Shown here: positions 1 to 12,391 of the stretch, piece by piece
How positions within the stretch are numbered: position 1 is the first letter of the stretch
Layout of the letters: each line of letters opens with the position of its first letter
Source of the DNA: Xestospongia bergquistia
Taxonomy: Eukaryota; Porifera; Demospongiae; Haplosclerida; Petrosiidae
Assembly (NCBI GenBank): GCA_963965975.1
Contig: OZ014419.1
Location: 5,686,177 to 5,750,176, forward strand
Direction: 5' to 3'
Length of the DNA stretch: 64,000 nucleotides
The notes under the pieces: model-generated
Databases searched by the model: none
What the model was told of the DNA's origin: nothing
The model's input: only the letters and a program-made list of their open reading frames with translations
Program-made: the position numbers and the translations under genes

Positions 1-1240
1 ACCCAAGTGCCACGATCGATTTGCACGTCAGAACCGCTGCGGGCTTCCACCAGAGTTTCCTCTGGCTTCGCCCTCCTCGGGCATAGTTCACCATCTTTCG
101 GGTCGCAACAGACACGCTCTCACTCGAAGCCGGCCACGGCGTGACCTCTGGCTCGGTTGGCGATGTGCCCTTCCACGGGGCTCTCGCACCCGATCCAACA
201 ACCACTTGCTCTCACTTCGCCTCCGACGGGTCTCTCGGGAACGCGAACGGACACAGCCGAACGCTCGCCACCCTCCAGACTCGCGTGCCTCTTGCACTCC
301 TTGGTCCGTGTTTCAAGACGGGGCACGGGGTGCCGACTCCACGCCAGCAACCTGGGCACGGAACGCGGACGAATCCGGTCGAAGTGCCGGTCAGGGAGGA
401 CACGCCGAACGCTGAACATCCCTGAGAACACTCAGCACCCGGTCGCAAACCTCGCCAGAGACCCTTCGAACGGGAAACAGCCCGAACCGTCACAAGCAAC
501 GGTGACGACCCGCACCTCACAACCTCGGGCGAAACGTCGCCCTAGACACACCACGGAAAAGCCACGACGCCCGAATCGGACCGGCTATAGGTCCCTCCCT
601 GAGTGCAACTGCCTCCGAGATTACCTACCCGGCCGACCACTCTCCGCCACGGGCTACTCCGATGCTGACGGTCACCGCAGGGTCGCGACAATGCACGGCC
701 GTCGAAGTCACAGACCCACTCAAGGGCCGTCGCCACCACGGACCGATGAACTCGCAGACCCTCAGACCGCCTCGACACCCCGAGCTTCCCTCCCAACGGT
801 TTCACGGTCTCTTGAACTCTCTCTTCAAAGTGCTTTTCACCTTTCCCTCACGGTACTTGTCCGCTATCGGACTCGCGCACGTATTCAGCCTTGGATGGAG
901 TCTACCACCCGATTGGGGCTGCAATCTCAAACAACCCGACTCAACGAGTCCGGACCCTCGTCCCGCCGATCCAGGTTTCTGGGCGCCTACGGGGCTCTCA
1001 CCCTCTCCGGCACGCCGTTCCAAGTCGACTTCGGGCCCCAAAAGGACCGGTGACTTCGGGACAGTCCAGCTCTCCAGACCACAATTCGCCGGCCCCACTT
1101 GGGTCAGGCCGGAGATTTCAGACCTGGGCACGATCTTCCCACTTCGCTCGCCGTTACTGAGGGAATCCCAGTTGGTTTCTCTTCCTCCGCTTATTGATAT
1201 GCTTAAGTTCAGCGGGTAGCTCTCGCTCGATCTGAGGCCG
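1..1240 (-). rRNA. 28S (LSU) ribosomal RNA, 5' part
   Basis: The reverse complement has the conserved start of eukaryotic LSU rRNA, including the ITS4-type primer site TCCTCCGCTTATTGATATGC at about 1182-1201 and the CCCGCTGAACTTAAGCATAT core next to it. The segment is GC-rich, unlike the AT-rich remainder of the window. Only about the first 1.2 kb of the gene is present because the window begins inside it. The 5' end at about 1240 is set by comparison with the known CCTCAGATC start and is approximate. No protein should be called here although long open frames exist. It sits beside a run of N, so its physical link to the rest of the window is unproven. Confidence 0.95.
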
Positions 1241-1273
1241 CATATAGTTTTTGACACCGTGCCCAGTTTTCGG
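1241..1273 (-). other. Edge of ITS2
   Basis: These bases lie immediately upstream of the 28S 5' end on the minus strand, where ITS2 is expected. Only 33 bases are visible before the N run, so nothing further can be said. Confidence 0.6.
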
Positions 1274-1473
1274 NNNNNNNNNNNNNNNNNNNNNNNNNNN
1301 NNNNNNNNNNNNNNNNNNNNNNNNNNNNNNNNNNNNNNNNNNNNNNNNNNNNNNNNNNNNNNNNNNNNNNNNNNNNNNNNNNNNNNNNNNNNNNNNNNNN
1401 NNNNNNNNNNNNNNNNNNNNNNNNNNNNNNNNNNNNNNNNNNNNNNNNNNNNNNNNNNNNNNNNNNNNNNNNN
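1274..1473. other. Assembly gap (200 N)
   Basis: Exactly 200 N bases. The round length suggests a placeholder of unknown true size. The rDNA to the left and the AT-rich DNA to the right may not be adjacent in the genome. Confidence 0.95.
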
Positions 1474-3118
1474 TATGAAAGAATAATAATTATTTCCATT
1501 TATAGCCTTATTCTGACTAATCCTTTGAGTGGTTTTGTTCCTAAAGTACTAGGGTAAGTAGTATACACTATCCATGTACGTGTATTACATCTAATGTATT
1601 ATCTCTTACTACAAGAGTGTAGATTATGTGGCTGTCACCTAACATAAGGAAGGTACATATAACATGGATAAGTTGGGTACTAGTCATGATGGTTAAAGAC
1701 TCTCGTAGTATCTGAAGTTGATGGACAGCATAAAGTTGTGCACTTTGAGTTGCATGAAGTTCAAAATAACATATGAGCTAGACAAATTGAAGTACTGGTT
1801 CAACCTGATAAACCTGTTACTATGCCTGTTCAACTACTACTGTTGCTATGCAAAAGATTGTAAAATTGAGGTACTTAGATTAAACGCATGGTCGGTTCTG
1901 TTCGGTACAGCCGAGCTAAGTCAAACCTCTCCGTGTCTGACAATTTTTTTCCCTGTCTCATTGCCAAGGCGATTCCATCCTATCTCGAAGTTCTTGGACT
2001 CTCAGACAGCACAAGCACGGCGTGTGCCAGTCAACACTGGGTCAACGCTCTCGATAACAGTACGATGGAACAAAATATCGCCAAGGTGAGCAGCCCAAAC
2101 AGTGAGTAGTACACATTAACCAAGTCATACTCCTGACCCAATCATCTTCAGTCCTAGGACATCGACTATTACATAATGTTGTTGACTTTGTCGCCGGTTC
2201 TTATTGTCTGCATGTACCATGTACTACAAATGACTAGTGTTATGATACTGAAAAAGGAGATATGAGAATTGTTCTATCTGCTGTTCAAGAGCTATTGATA
2301 TTACTTAATTCTTTGCAATACTCTCACTCTCTCTTTCTCATCTGCACAAAAGTTACCTCAATGATTACATTCTGTAATCAATCTATTTTTCACTATACAG
2401 GACAAGCCCCGTAGCTCATCCTCATTTCTTGGATGTGGCCACACCCCTGTTTGAGGTATATAATGATGTCAAGAGGAAATTGTCAGTTACGTTTGAGTGA
2501 ACCAATCAAAATGTGAGGCTGTCACTTTTCCCCCATCTAGTTCTATCAGTAACCACTTTAGTATACATGTGGAAATATGCTTACTACGTTGGCTACAAAT
2601 ATAAGAATGTAAGACTATTTGTCCTTCTATATGTCTGTCTCTTCAGTATTTTATCAACCATCCATTAATTATGCTAATATAGAGGTGAAAGAAGTAAAGA
2701 GAGAAACAAAAAAATGAGAAATATTATAGCAATAGGTCTAGTCAGCAGTTTAGCAGAAGAATAACTCTGGTCAGAAGCCATGGTTGGGATTGAGACGATA
2801 TTACTGAAGCCAAATGTACTGACAAAATGTTACATTAATTAATAATTTTTAGTTTTAAATACAAATAAATGAATTTTGAATATTAGGATAAACTTAGTAA
2901 TGTATTTATTATAATTTCTGTTTATACATTGTCATAATGTCAACAATATCTATTAATTTAGTTCCATATCAAGACTGGGTGTAGATTAAATGCAGAACCT
3001 ACCTAACCTACATCACACTTTTATATTATACCATCAATCTCTTCAACTGTACTCTCAATAACCTATAATGACATACATGTAAGTAACAGACTATTATTAT
3101 TGTTAATCAATTACTTAC
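1474..3118. other. Intergenic, with one weak candidate exon near 1910-2089
   Basis: Mostly AT-rich DNA with no recognisable gene. Between about 1890 and 2090 the GC content rises and a plus-strand open frame runs into a good donor (AAG|GTGAGC at 2089-2090), with a possible acceptor near 1910. Two frames are open there and neither resembles a protein I know, so this is recorded only as a possible exon of an unknown gene. Confidence 0.3.
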
Positions 3119-3195
3119 TGGAGGTATCTGGACAGCACAATTAGCCAGGTTCTCCCAAATAGCAGCTGTTTCTTCATTACTTTCAACACAAGCTT
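3119..3195 (-). CDS. Orphan exon candidate, unknown gene
   Basis: A 77-base minus-strand stretch is bounded by a good acceptor (TTATAG) and a good donor (CCA|GTAAGT). It is open in one frame that includes ETAAIWENLANCAVQIPP. The amino-acid composition looks coding. I cannot connect it convincingly to another exon. The ankyrin fragment upstream on the same strand (4318-4745) is the only neighbour that could belong to the same gene or pseudogene. Confidence 0.3.
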
Positions 3196-4317
3196 CTATA
3201 ATTGTTTACCGATAGCAGCCACATTCCATTCAATTAACAAGTAGTATATGACTTAACAGTAAGTATGTATGAATGGTTGTAAAATCTACTTATAATTAAT
3301 TCTGACCTGAAAAGGGACCACTTCTGTCGAATAAAAAAATCTCAGTGCCTGACAGTCATTTTGAAGCGTCTTTAAAGACAAAGTTCTTTCTAAATTAGCA
3401 CGTAGAAGCATTCACGTTCTCATATATTAGTGCACGGTATGTGGGGTAAATTCCACTATTCTCAAAATTAATTTTGGGTAGTTGCCACTGTATTTCCGTT
3501 TATATCTTGTTTCTTGAGCAACACATGCATTTATCCAAGGTATCAAACAATTCAGTATTATCTGTACTTTAAAATAGTATGAAAATTGAAAATGACAGAA
3601 ATGACTCAAGTGGTGCCTTTTGCATATCCAGTCACAATTACTCCTCTCACAATAAAAAGTACTGATATCTTTAAAATTGAGAGTTGGCACAAGTTATGAA
3701 CAACTACAGAATGCTAGAAGGCACTCAAGGCTGACATGAGAATATACTTGTGGCTCATTAGTTGTCAATTGCATTGGTGCTTGTCACCAAATATAAATTT
3801 GACTATAGCTATAGCTTTACTTTAACTAATACTTTCTATTGCTTATAGACTTTAAACATTGTTTCATATAACTTTTTATTACCTCATCCTCTAATTCTTT
3901 TTCATCAATTTTTTTTTTGTTGCCTGCAATGAAATAATAATTATTAAGAGTTAACATGTAGCAAGTTACATAATCTAGTGTACAAGCACTAATATTTTTT
4001 TGGCCATTACAATGAAAAGTACTACTAAAGTGCAGAACCCTCACCACAGTAGTAACTTAAATCATAGAAATATTAACCTTCCATATTTCCACTTAGAATT
4101 TGTTCATCATACTATAATGCTGTAGTTCAAAAACTATAGGTGTGGCAATATTTGATGACAATTCATGAGTGTGAGTGACATTACTAAAGTAACGAGAGTT
4201 TATAAAGGCTCTTTTTTGCTAAGTCATGCATTTTATAGACTTGTATATGGTTTTTGTAACAACTATATAACAGTTGTCATGTGATAACAACAGTCATCAC
4301 CAGATGTATATTTTCCA
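3196..4317. other. No gene seen
   Basis: AT-rich, with short open frames lacking coding character or paired splice sites. I see no RNA gene or transposon signature. Confidence 0.5.
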
Positions 4318-4745
4318 CTAAAACTGTTGGCAAAATGTCAAGGTGAGTAACAGTTTAATAACATCATTGTAAACTTTCCCACTGGCTGCAATTAAAGGTG
4401 TTGCTCCATTTTTCATAGAAAAATTTGGGTCAGCACCATTGTTAAATAATGTAAAACAAGAGACGAGTGACCTTTTTGGGAGGCAAAACCAACTGCTGTT
4501 GCTCCATTGCTGTTCTGGGTATTTATTAAAATATTCCAGTCAAGTAAAAGTTGAACAATATCACTATAACCTTGATCACTGGCTATCATAAGAGGTTCTG
4601 TGCCATCATTCAAAGCTAGGTTAGGATCTGCTCCATTACTAAGTAAGACAGATATCACTGATAAGTGACAATTCGGGCTAGCACAAAATAAGCAGTTGAA
4701 CCATTTTTGTGGGTCCTTCTTGGTGTAACTTGCCTATGATGACAT
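4318..4745 (-). pseudogene. Ankyrin-repeat gene fragment (decayed)
   Basis: About four ankyrin repeats can be read on the minus strand. Signature pieces are LLSNGADPNLALNDGTEPL, IVQLLLDWNILINTQNSNGA and, in another frame, NNGADPNFSMKNGATPLIAA. The repeats are spread over at least two frames: one shift lies near 4700, between the KNGSTAYF and CASPN pieces, and another near 4470, after GHSSLV. No splice sites explain these shifts. The last frame ends at a TAG at 4318-4320. I read it as a broken fragment of an ankyrin protein. A gene with sequencing errors cannot be excluded. Confidence 0.6.
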
Positions 4746-5013
4746 CATAGGATATCACTACTGCAATTTAATACTGTAATTTAATATTACATGAAGAACC
4801 ACCCAGAGCTGCCACTTGGCACTTAGCAGCTCTGCATCCACTCTAATTAGAGCACACTTTTATTGGCTTATACAACCTGTACATAATACACAACAAAGTA
4901 TGGACTTCCTGCAATAAATAACCACTGTTTATTATACTTGAATCCAGCTGCTTCACAATGCTTCAAATTACGCCAATAATTTAGAAATTCATGTATACAA
5001 CATACTACATTAG

Positions 5014-6297
5014 TCAGATAATATGAAGAGTAGTTAATAAAGAAGAAAGTGGTAAAACCAAGTCATGTTGGAATGATGTTGAAGCTTGTATCAATGCTTG
5101 TGTTAGCTCTGACAAGCTACAACAAAAAGTAAAAAACAAAATGTATATTATTATATTGGACATCTACCTTTTCTGCAATTGAGAAGATAGTCTTGGAGGC
5201 AGATTTTCTTCTGATGGTATACAAGCTATTTTAACTGTATCAAATAACTCTTCAATATGTCTTTTATAAGGAGCCAATGGAGTACCTAATGATCCTACAC
5301 ATTGCTATAGTATTAAGAAATTGCTCAGCAACTTATCATAGAACAGACATTGTATTATCATAATATGTTAGAACTAACATAGAGTATTGCCAACTGGTGA
5401 GCTATGTATTTGTGTGAGGCAGACACTTGCAGATCTGTCTGCAATTCTTGTGCTATGACTAATAGATTATTAAGAGCTGTCACTTGATTCAAGTAGACTA
5501 CAATAAAAGGAGATGTCAAAACTAATTAAATATTTATTACTAACTCACTGTCTATGAGTTTACTGTGGTCTGTAGACACAGGACACTTCAAATAACATAG
5601 AACTCGAGGAAAGAGATTGTTCAGACCAGATAATTGAAGATACTCCTACAGAAAATAAGTATTATATAATACAATATTGTGTCAACAATACCTCTGCAGT
5701 AACATGAACATTATTTCGTCTTAACTGTTCAGTCATTCTTTCAATGACATTTTGTGTCTTACTAGTAAGAGTATGTTCAAAAGTCACTTTTCTCTGAGTA
5801 TCAGTGATACCCTATGGAAAGACAAACATAATATCACTACTACTTACATGAAACAAAAACATGACTGTTTCTAATGTCATCCATTACATATTATGTATGG
5901 CCATGCAAACATTACCTCTAAAAGTGATTGAGACAAAATAAGAGCATCTAATTTCATACATAATGTAATCATGTTAGCATGAAGAAAATGTGACACTCCT
6001 ACCATCCACAATGGCTCATCCAATTGAACAGGCACTGTTGAGTAACAAGAGATATATTTAGACTCCCTTTGGACCAAAATCCATCAATTTTCATTGAAAT
6101 ATATGATAACCACTCTATATTACATTAAATAGCCTCACAAACCACACTCTTTGGTCTAGAGTCTGGTTTAGCAAGACTATCCACTCCAGACACTACATTG
6201 TACCCTAAAATCCATTCTTACCTTGATAAGTATCATCATAGCCTTGAGGTGTGCACAATGGTTGAGGTGCTAAAAATAATACCTTCATTTGTTCCAT
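5014..6297 (-). CDS. Unrecognised 256-residue protein, 7 exons
   Basis: Exons (minus): 6222-6297, 5916-6034, 5692-5811, 5549-5645, 5379-5497, 5168-5304, 5014-5116. All have GT-AG introns of roughly 50-190 bases. The phases agree and the total is 771 nt (256 codons plus TGA). The protein starts MEQMKVLFLAPQPLC and looks mostly helical, with leucine-rich stretches such as TALNNLLVIAQELQTDLQ. There is no signal peptide, membrane segment or catalytic motif. I do not recognise the family. The helical character and size would suit a small subunit of a tethering or scaffold complex, but that is a guess. It lies just downstream of the scramblase pair on the same strand, with 295 bases between them. 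Confidence 0.75.
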
Positions 6298-6592
6298 TAA
6301 GCTACCTCTTATAGAAACCTGTTAGGCAAAAAATATCTATCCCAGTCACTATTCTAAGTATTTCGACACAACTTTCCCATATCAGTACATTCAACTCACA
6401 TTAACATCAGAGTAGAAAACCAAGTTATGAAAGGGTTAAATTTTCAAGATTAATAAAAATTAAGATAAAACCAATAATAAAAATGACGACAAAAATGATG
6501 ATAAAATTAATTATATATTATGACACTTTTGATTCGTTATAATAACGAGTAGATAAATTAAATTATGAGCCATGCATACACTGTAATATTAG

Positions 6593-9500
6593 TTAGCGTC
6601 TGTTCTGGTTGTCCTCAAAGAACATAAAATCCTACATTAAGAGATAAGATTATAATTATAAGAATAAATCATTTATAATCATGATCCAAACAACTTTAAG
6701 ACTTTCTCTGGCACATAGTCATGTGCCAGACAGTAAAATAAATATTTAAAAAATAGTTTGTGACTAGTGAGAACACAAAACAATGCTGAGAACCACTAAT
6801 ACCAACAAAGGGACAAGTACTCTAAAAAAATTCATTAATTTAGGGATGACAGTAAAAATATCTCAAACAACCCTAAAGTAGGAATGACAACATGGGCATC
6901 CCTGTATAGTAGCCACAATATCAAGGGAATAATGCTTATTTGTGACCATAGTTGTAGCATACTGGTTTGTTTGAGATGCCATCCCTACATTTAAAGAGCT
7001 TTTTTCAAAATTTTTTAACTTGTTTGTGTAATTTTAATTTGAATTATAAATTAGTTAAGATATATTCACAATGTTTTTTGTTTATAATTATATTTTGGAT
7101 GAGGATATATTGCTATACTTGATATCATTAAGAGTTAAGTCTGGTCTCCTTAAAAATATGATAGAAGGAACACAGGCGTCATTTTAGTATAAAATACTGT
7201 ATTATTGAACTCCGTTTATTTTATTTCCACATGAATATAATTGCAACTCATAAACTTAATTCCAAACAAATAAAATGATGTCTATGGGAGAGGCTGCAAT
7301 AAAATCAAAATTTTTATTTGTTAAAGTGATTGAAATAAAAAGGGACACAACTTATGTAAAATGATAAATTTTGTGTAAAAGTAAATTTTGTGTAAATGCT
7401 TTCTTTCTTATTGTTTTATAGTTATTGTGATTTAAATAGAATAAGAAGAAAGAAGGAAAGGGAAGAAAGAACATTGTGTCATCACAACATAGGCATGGCT
7501 ATTGCCTGTCTAATAACCACCAGATGTCAAACAGTCTAATATTACCTAGATATATCATTTATCTTGCTTGCATTTTAAGTTGGGTGAAGCTGGAGCAGAG
7601 TTAAAAGCAGTAAGCATCTAAGCACTATCAGTCTCACCCATTATCGAGTGATTTGATAGTAATTAAACTCATTGCTTGCCGAGTGCATCTTCTGGTAAGA
7701 ATGCAGTTACAACAATAGAAATGAACAATGCTATATATCACATGATTATAGGACTGCAAGGTCAGCAGTGGCAGAAGTAGATACTATACCAGTAACTAAG
7801 TAAGTGTAGTTTACTTTAAAAGTCTATACAGAACTTACAATAAGGAAAGTGGCTGCCAGCACAACGGCTTTCATCTTAACATCCAAGTCCATAGGAACTA
7901 AAGTAAAAGAAATTCAAATAATGCCAATGTATGGAAGATACCTGACACAACACAGTACACTAAACGTACGTTATAAAACAAAGATCTACACTTACATGTG
8001 ACACCAAAGTTATCAGCATCAGTGAAATACTCTTTGGCTAGACCAGACCATTTCTTGGTAATCTTTCCTACCTCTTGTGTACCATCAGCAGACAGCACCT
8101 ACAACATTAACAGCACTATGAGGTGAACCCAACTAGTCACATAAAAAGTAACCATTGAATTCAGAATAGACTGGAAGGATAGACTGTTGTAATCATTATC
8201 CTGATATACTGTATTTGCTATTCAAAATACAGTTACAAAACAATTACATAAATGAGTATTAATTATGAGGGTTCTTAGGGTGAAATTAGTATCCCTTTGG
8301 CCTCACTAATAGATATTCTACTGGTGTAAATACTAATGCATTTAAAAAGAGCAAAGTACTTTAATTAAGCCTAATATTAAATAGTAAATACATATACAAA
8401 CTTTGGTGATTTTAAAACATTTGGATTTTAATGATTTCATTAATTTCAGCAATTTTTCTGAGTTATGCGTATTTAAAATTTCAGAACATACAAATTTTAG
8501 CAAATATTATAATACTCACTAAATTCACTAAAATTAGTACATACAATTAACCGTAGGCTTATTGTACGTTCATTTTATTATAATTAAGGGCTGGGACAGT
8601 CCAATAAACGCAGTGGATCCAGCAGTATTGAAATTTTAAAATTGCATGTTTAATTAGAATTACAGACTGATATACTTATCATAGTTCCATAAGTTCTGCT
8701 TGTACTAGAGCTCACTTAATTATACAATAATAAATTAATTAATACAGTTATAGTATGTGTGGTTATTGAAACTACAATATAAAGTCCAACTAGCAAAACT
8801 AATAGATTTAACATATATTACTTACTTGGAACTCAACATCCCAGCAACATCTACATGTACAGAAAGGTCCCTTGATTTTAAGCAGAGTCTCACCTTCAGC
8901 ATTTTTCAATGAAAACCAAGGATAAATAAAAGTACAGTCCTATGATATATTATTATAACAAAGATGATAATATATTATATACCTGTTCTACATATCCAAT
9001 AACAGTACCAGGTGGAGATTGAACTTCCATAGTCTGAAGACAACAGAAACAACACCATGCTGCACAACGAAGGGGACGCTCAAGATGGATCACTTCTTTC
9101 TGATTGTTATCAATGATACTCATGGAAAAAGGACGAGAAGGACCACAGTACTGACGTAGACAACAGTTGGAATCTAAATAATTTCAATGATTGATAATTC
9201 ATCTATATTGACTTAATAAGATAAAAATTCTTGCACCATTTCAACATACCAATAGAATATATTCTTAATAGGATAATGTATATAATAATGATAATATGCT
9301 ATAGGAACACATGATTAGAAAACACAAGGAATGTATGGAGTATGCTTATAACATGCAATAATTGATTTAAATGTTTATCTATTGCGTTATTTATAAGATC
9401 AAATTTGCAAACTATCATAATTATACTACCAAATACTTCTGGCTATTTGTATCTCCTATTATAGTAGTAAGTTAACTAACATCCCACTAGTCTAAATATA

Positions 9501-11266
9501 GTAACTTGACTCTATTATAGTAGTAAGTCATATACCAGCATCCCACTAGTCTAAATATAGTAACTTGACTCCTCTTCACCCTAACAAGATATTATTGCCC
9601 TTACAACTAACCTTCAACTGCAAAGTATATTTGTTGTCCTAGAGAATTACGAATTCGATATTTGTTCTGAGTTTCCCAACCAGTAAGAACTAAAACGAAT
9701 AAATGTCATCAAAATATACTAAAATATCACATATTACTTTCCAAAAGCTCGATTTGTTGGTTAACAAGAAGCTGGTCAACTTGAGTTAAGTATTCCAGAC
9801 CAGGAGGGCAACCAGCAGGAGCTTCAGGAGCTTGCATCCACTGGATCTGAGCTATTAGTTAAAAAATAGTAGTAGTATTCATTATATATTTAATATAGAA
9901 TAGTAACGCGTGATAGCAGCTAATGTACACTTACATTTGCCTTGTGGTGGTCCAGAAGGATATCCAGGTCCTACACAATAACAAATACAAGTACATATAT
10001 GTATAATGTTACTATTTGACAGTATTGCCTAAAATGGTTTAGGTTATTGACAAATGTAATAAACTTGTTAGCATAAATGATAACAATTCTTCCAACATAT
10101 ATACATAAGAGTTCTATATTGAAAACAAATGCTTTAGAAGTGCAAAGTCAAAGCAACTAATGGATATTACATTAGTACACTTGGTACATCATGATGAGTG
10201 TTATTTAGTATAAATTATGTTAAGTCATGTGGAAGCTATAGTATTGAGGAATGCTCTGATAGTATCAGTAAAAGAGAGACAGCTAAGAAATTATAGCAAT
10301 ACAATAAGGACACCAAATTAAGTTTTAAATTTGAAACTGTTCACATTTGAAACTCTGTTCCTGACAGAGAACTTGATGTTACGGTAAAGACTGCTTTTAT
10401 ATGTATTTGGAATGTAACATTCCAAGCTACTCGGCAAATAATTTTTGACAAATGGTTACAATAATACAGCATTTGTGATGAAGCTTAGGCAGACCACATA
10501 TATTAATGTTGTTCTGGGTTTACATCATTTTGGTTGTCAGAATTGGATTGGACTAGTGGAATGGACTGAGCCCCAGATCAGAATAATTAAACTTTAAAAT
10601 TTTAAATGAATAATCACTATTGTAGGAAAAATTACATATTTAGACAATTACAATTAGGTAGTGTCAATGTAGCTGTGACATTCCCTGTCCATATAGCGAT
10701 ACTTATATCAAACAAACAAACAATTAATTATTTTAATACAATAATGTACAACATATTATAGAAACAACGCAAAGGAAGAGATATGACTTCCTGATAATTT
10801 GTAAAAATCTCAGACTATATATTTCCAGTAAGGAAAAGCCAATTTTTCTGAATGCAATAAGGTTTATGTGATAGTATGCAGGAATAAACTAGGAGTTCCA
10901 TCAACCATAAATGAATACCACTCACTGTGTTGAATATATTATATATGACAAAATTTTGAACTTTGCTATTATTGTATAAATCAGTCATTTACATTTTTAT
11001 TTAACCAGTCCATTCCGCTTGTCCATATTGTTGATAGACCACAACTTCCTCCCAAAACCTGAATTTTGTTCCAAGTTACTCTACACTAATATTTACGGTA
11101 TACACAGTTCAAAAAATTTGATTATACTGTAGTTTACAAACCTGAACTATACAAACTACCTCACCTGCATATCCTTGACTTGGAACACAGCCTTGAGGTG
11201 GTGGAGCTAATTAGTTATAGTAATAATAATATTAGGGTAATGTAACAGTAATCCCTTACCAGCCAT
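6593..11266 (-). CDS. Phospholipid scramblase family protein, copy A
   Basis: Ten exons (minus): 11260-11266, 11165-11206, 9935-9970, 9738-9851, 9612-9689, 8983-9173, 8826-8939, 7996-8098, 7839-7897, 6593-6631. They total 783 nt, 260 residues. PLSCR proteins are palmitoylated membrane proteins linked to Ca2+-dependent lipid scrambling. The short proline-rich N-terminus starts [11 protein letters not shown]. Then come the family core starting [21 protein letters not shown], cysteine clusters suited to palmitoylation (CCLRQYC, CCFCCL, CTCRCC), the calcium-loop-like [14 protein letters not shown], and the C-terminal hydrophobic helix running into DFMFFED. Human PLSCR1 is about 318 residues with a longer proline-rich head. 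It is tandem with copy B and has the same exon structure. Large introns hold 7840-6631-type gaps and 9971-11164. Confidence 0.93.
9456..9570. repeat. Two-copy tandem repeat in scramblase A intron
   Basis: Units at 9456-9511 and 9512-9570 share CTATTATAGTAGTAAGT at the start and a common block ending TAGTAACTTGACT. They differ only in a short middle segment. It lies in the intron between exons 5 and 6. Confidence 0.8.
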
Positions 11267-12391
11267 ATATAGTAACCACAAGGTACACACAGACAGGTAG
11301 ACAGTTATGATAGACTGCTACAGTTACAACAAGTATACAGACAGTGAGACACAGTTGCTGAACACGCTGTTCTCTTACGCGGAAACGCCAAAGTCAAATT
11401 TATGTAATGGGGCGTTGAATATTAACTATAATTATTATTATCAAAAGTAGTGAATTACGCCTAAAATGTAATTGTAAAGCTATATTTAGCACGTTCATGG
11501 GACTGTTCAATTAAATTATTCACTGTTAATAGATCTACTAGGAAGATGCATTTTTTAAAGATGCTCAATAGCGAAACTAATACAAAGAGCAAATAAATAA
11601 ACAATAAATTAAAATAAATTAGTGATGAATGGTGAATAAAACAGTATTATATAGAGAGTAATTGACTGATTATATAATAATTTTGAAACATAGCTAATAG
11701 TGACGATTTGAAAGTGGAAACAGAATTAACATTTTCAATAGAGGGAGGAAGAGAGTTCCAAAGAGGGATGGTACTTGGGAAAAACATTTAAATGAGCAGA
11801 AGATTTTGAAAACAGGACACTCAGTTATTATCACCACTAATATAGTTAGTGGTTAGGGAAAGGCAATTCTCACATAAAAACTCTTCTGATTTTGTTCATT
11901 TTATCATGTCTTAATGCTGTTGCTCAGTAAAGAGAAGGTGAAATCTTGAAGATATGAAATGGGCTTATCTAATACCTGTTTATTTTAGTTCTGTCCTGAC
12001 GTTTAACATAAATTTTTTCTCTTAGAGAAAAATATTATCAACAAGTATTTGATAAAACTGTGAGTTGAAATACCAACACTCACTAGCCCTAACACAATAA
12101 TTAATTTTACAGCAACAGCACTATCACTGAAGAATCCAGTCACAAAAGGGTTAAAATTTAATCTACCACTCAAAATTATACATATAGCAAATACAGCCAC
12201 AAAAGAGTTAATTAAAGTTTTATTTGGTAACAAAAAACGTTTTCACTATAATACTTATACACTTGCAAAAGTATATGTATTACAAAATCCAGTCACATAA
12301 GGGTTAATTAAAGTCTACTTGGTAATAATAAACTATTCACTATATAATACTTATAGATAAAGCAGAGTTCCAAAAACATGAGGATTATAAT
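11267..12391. other. Spacer between scramblase genes, with an imperfect tandem repeat
   Basis: It contains the 5' flank of copy A and the 3' flank of copy B. No gene is seen. Two imperfect copies of a block of about 54 bases lie at 12206-12259 and 12301-12355; both start with a TTAATTAAAGT-type sequence and end with ATAATACTTATA. Confidence 0.6.

Noticed and set aside
157-1053. Long open frame of about 298 codons on the plus strand
   Set aside because: It lies on the antisense strand of 28S rRNA. GC-rich rDNA gives long chance open frames.
1209-1499. Open frames through the N run
   Set aside because: They exist only because N bases contain no stop codons.
6222-6297. Apparent leftover N-terminal scramblase exon (proline-rich, APQPLCTPQGY)
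   Set aside because: It resembles the scramblase head exon, but the frame opens with its own ATG at 6297 and its donor joins in phase to the exon at 5916-6034. It is exon 1 of the unknown 256-residue gene.
12003-12233. Hydrophobic 76-residue open frame between the scramblase genes
   Set aside because: It overlaps the imperfect tandem repeat and has no paired splice sites or homology I recognise. AT-rich DNA readily gives hydrophobic chance frames.
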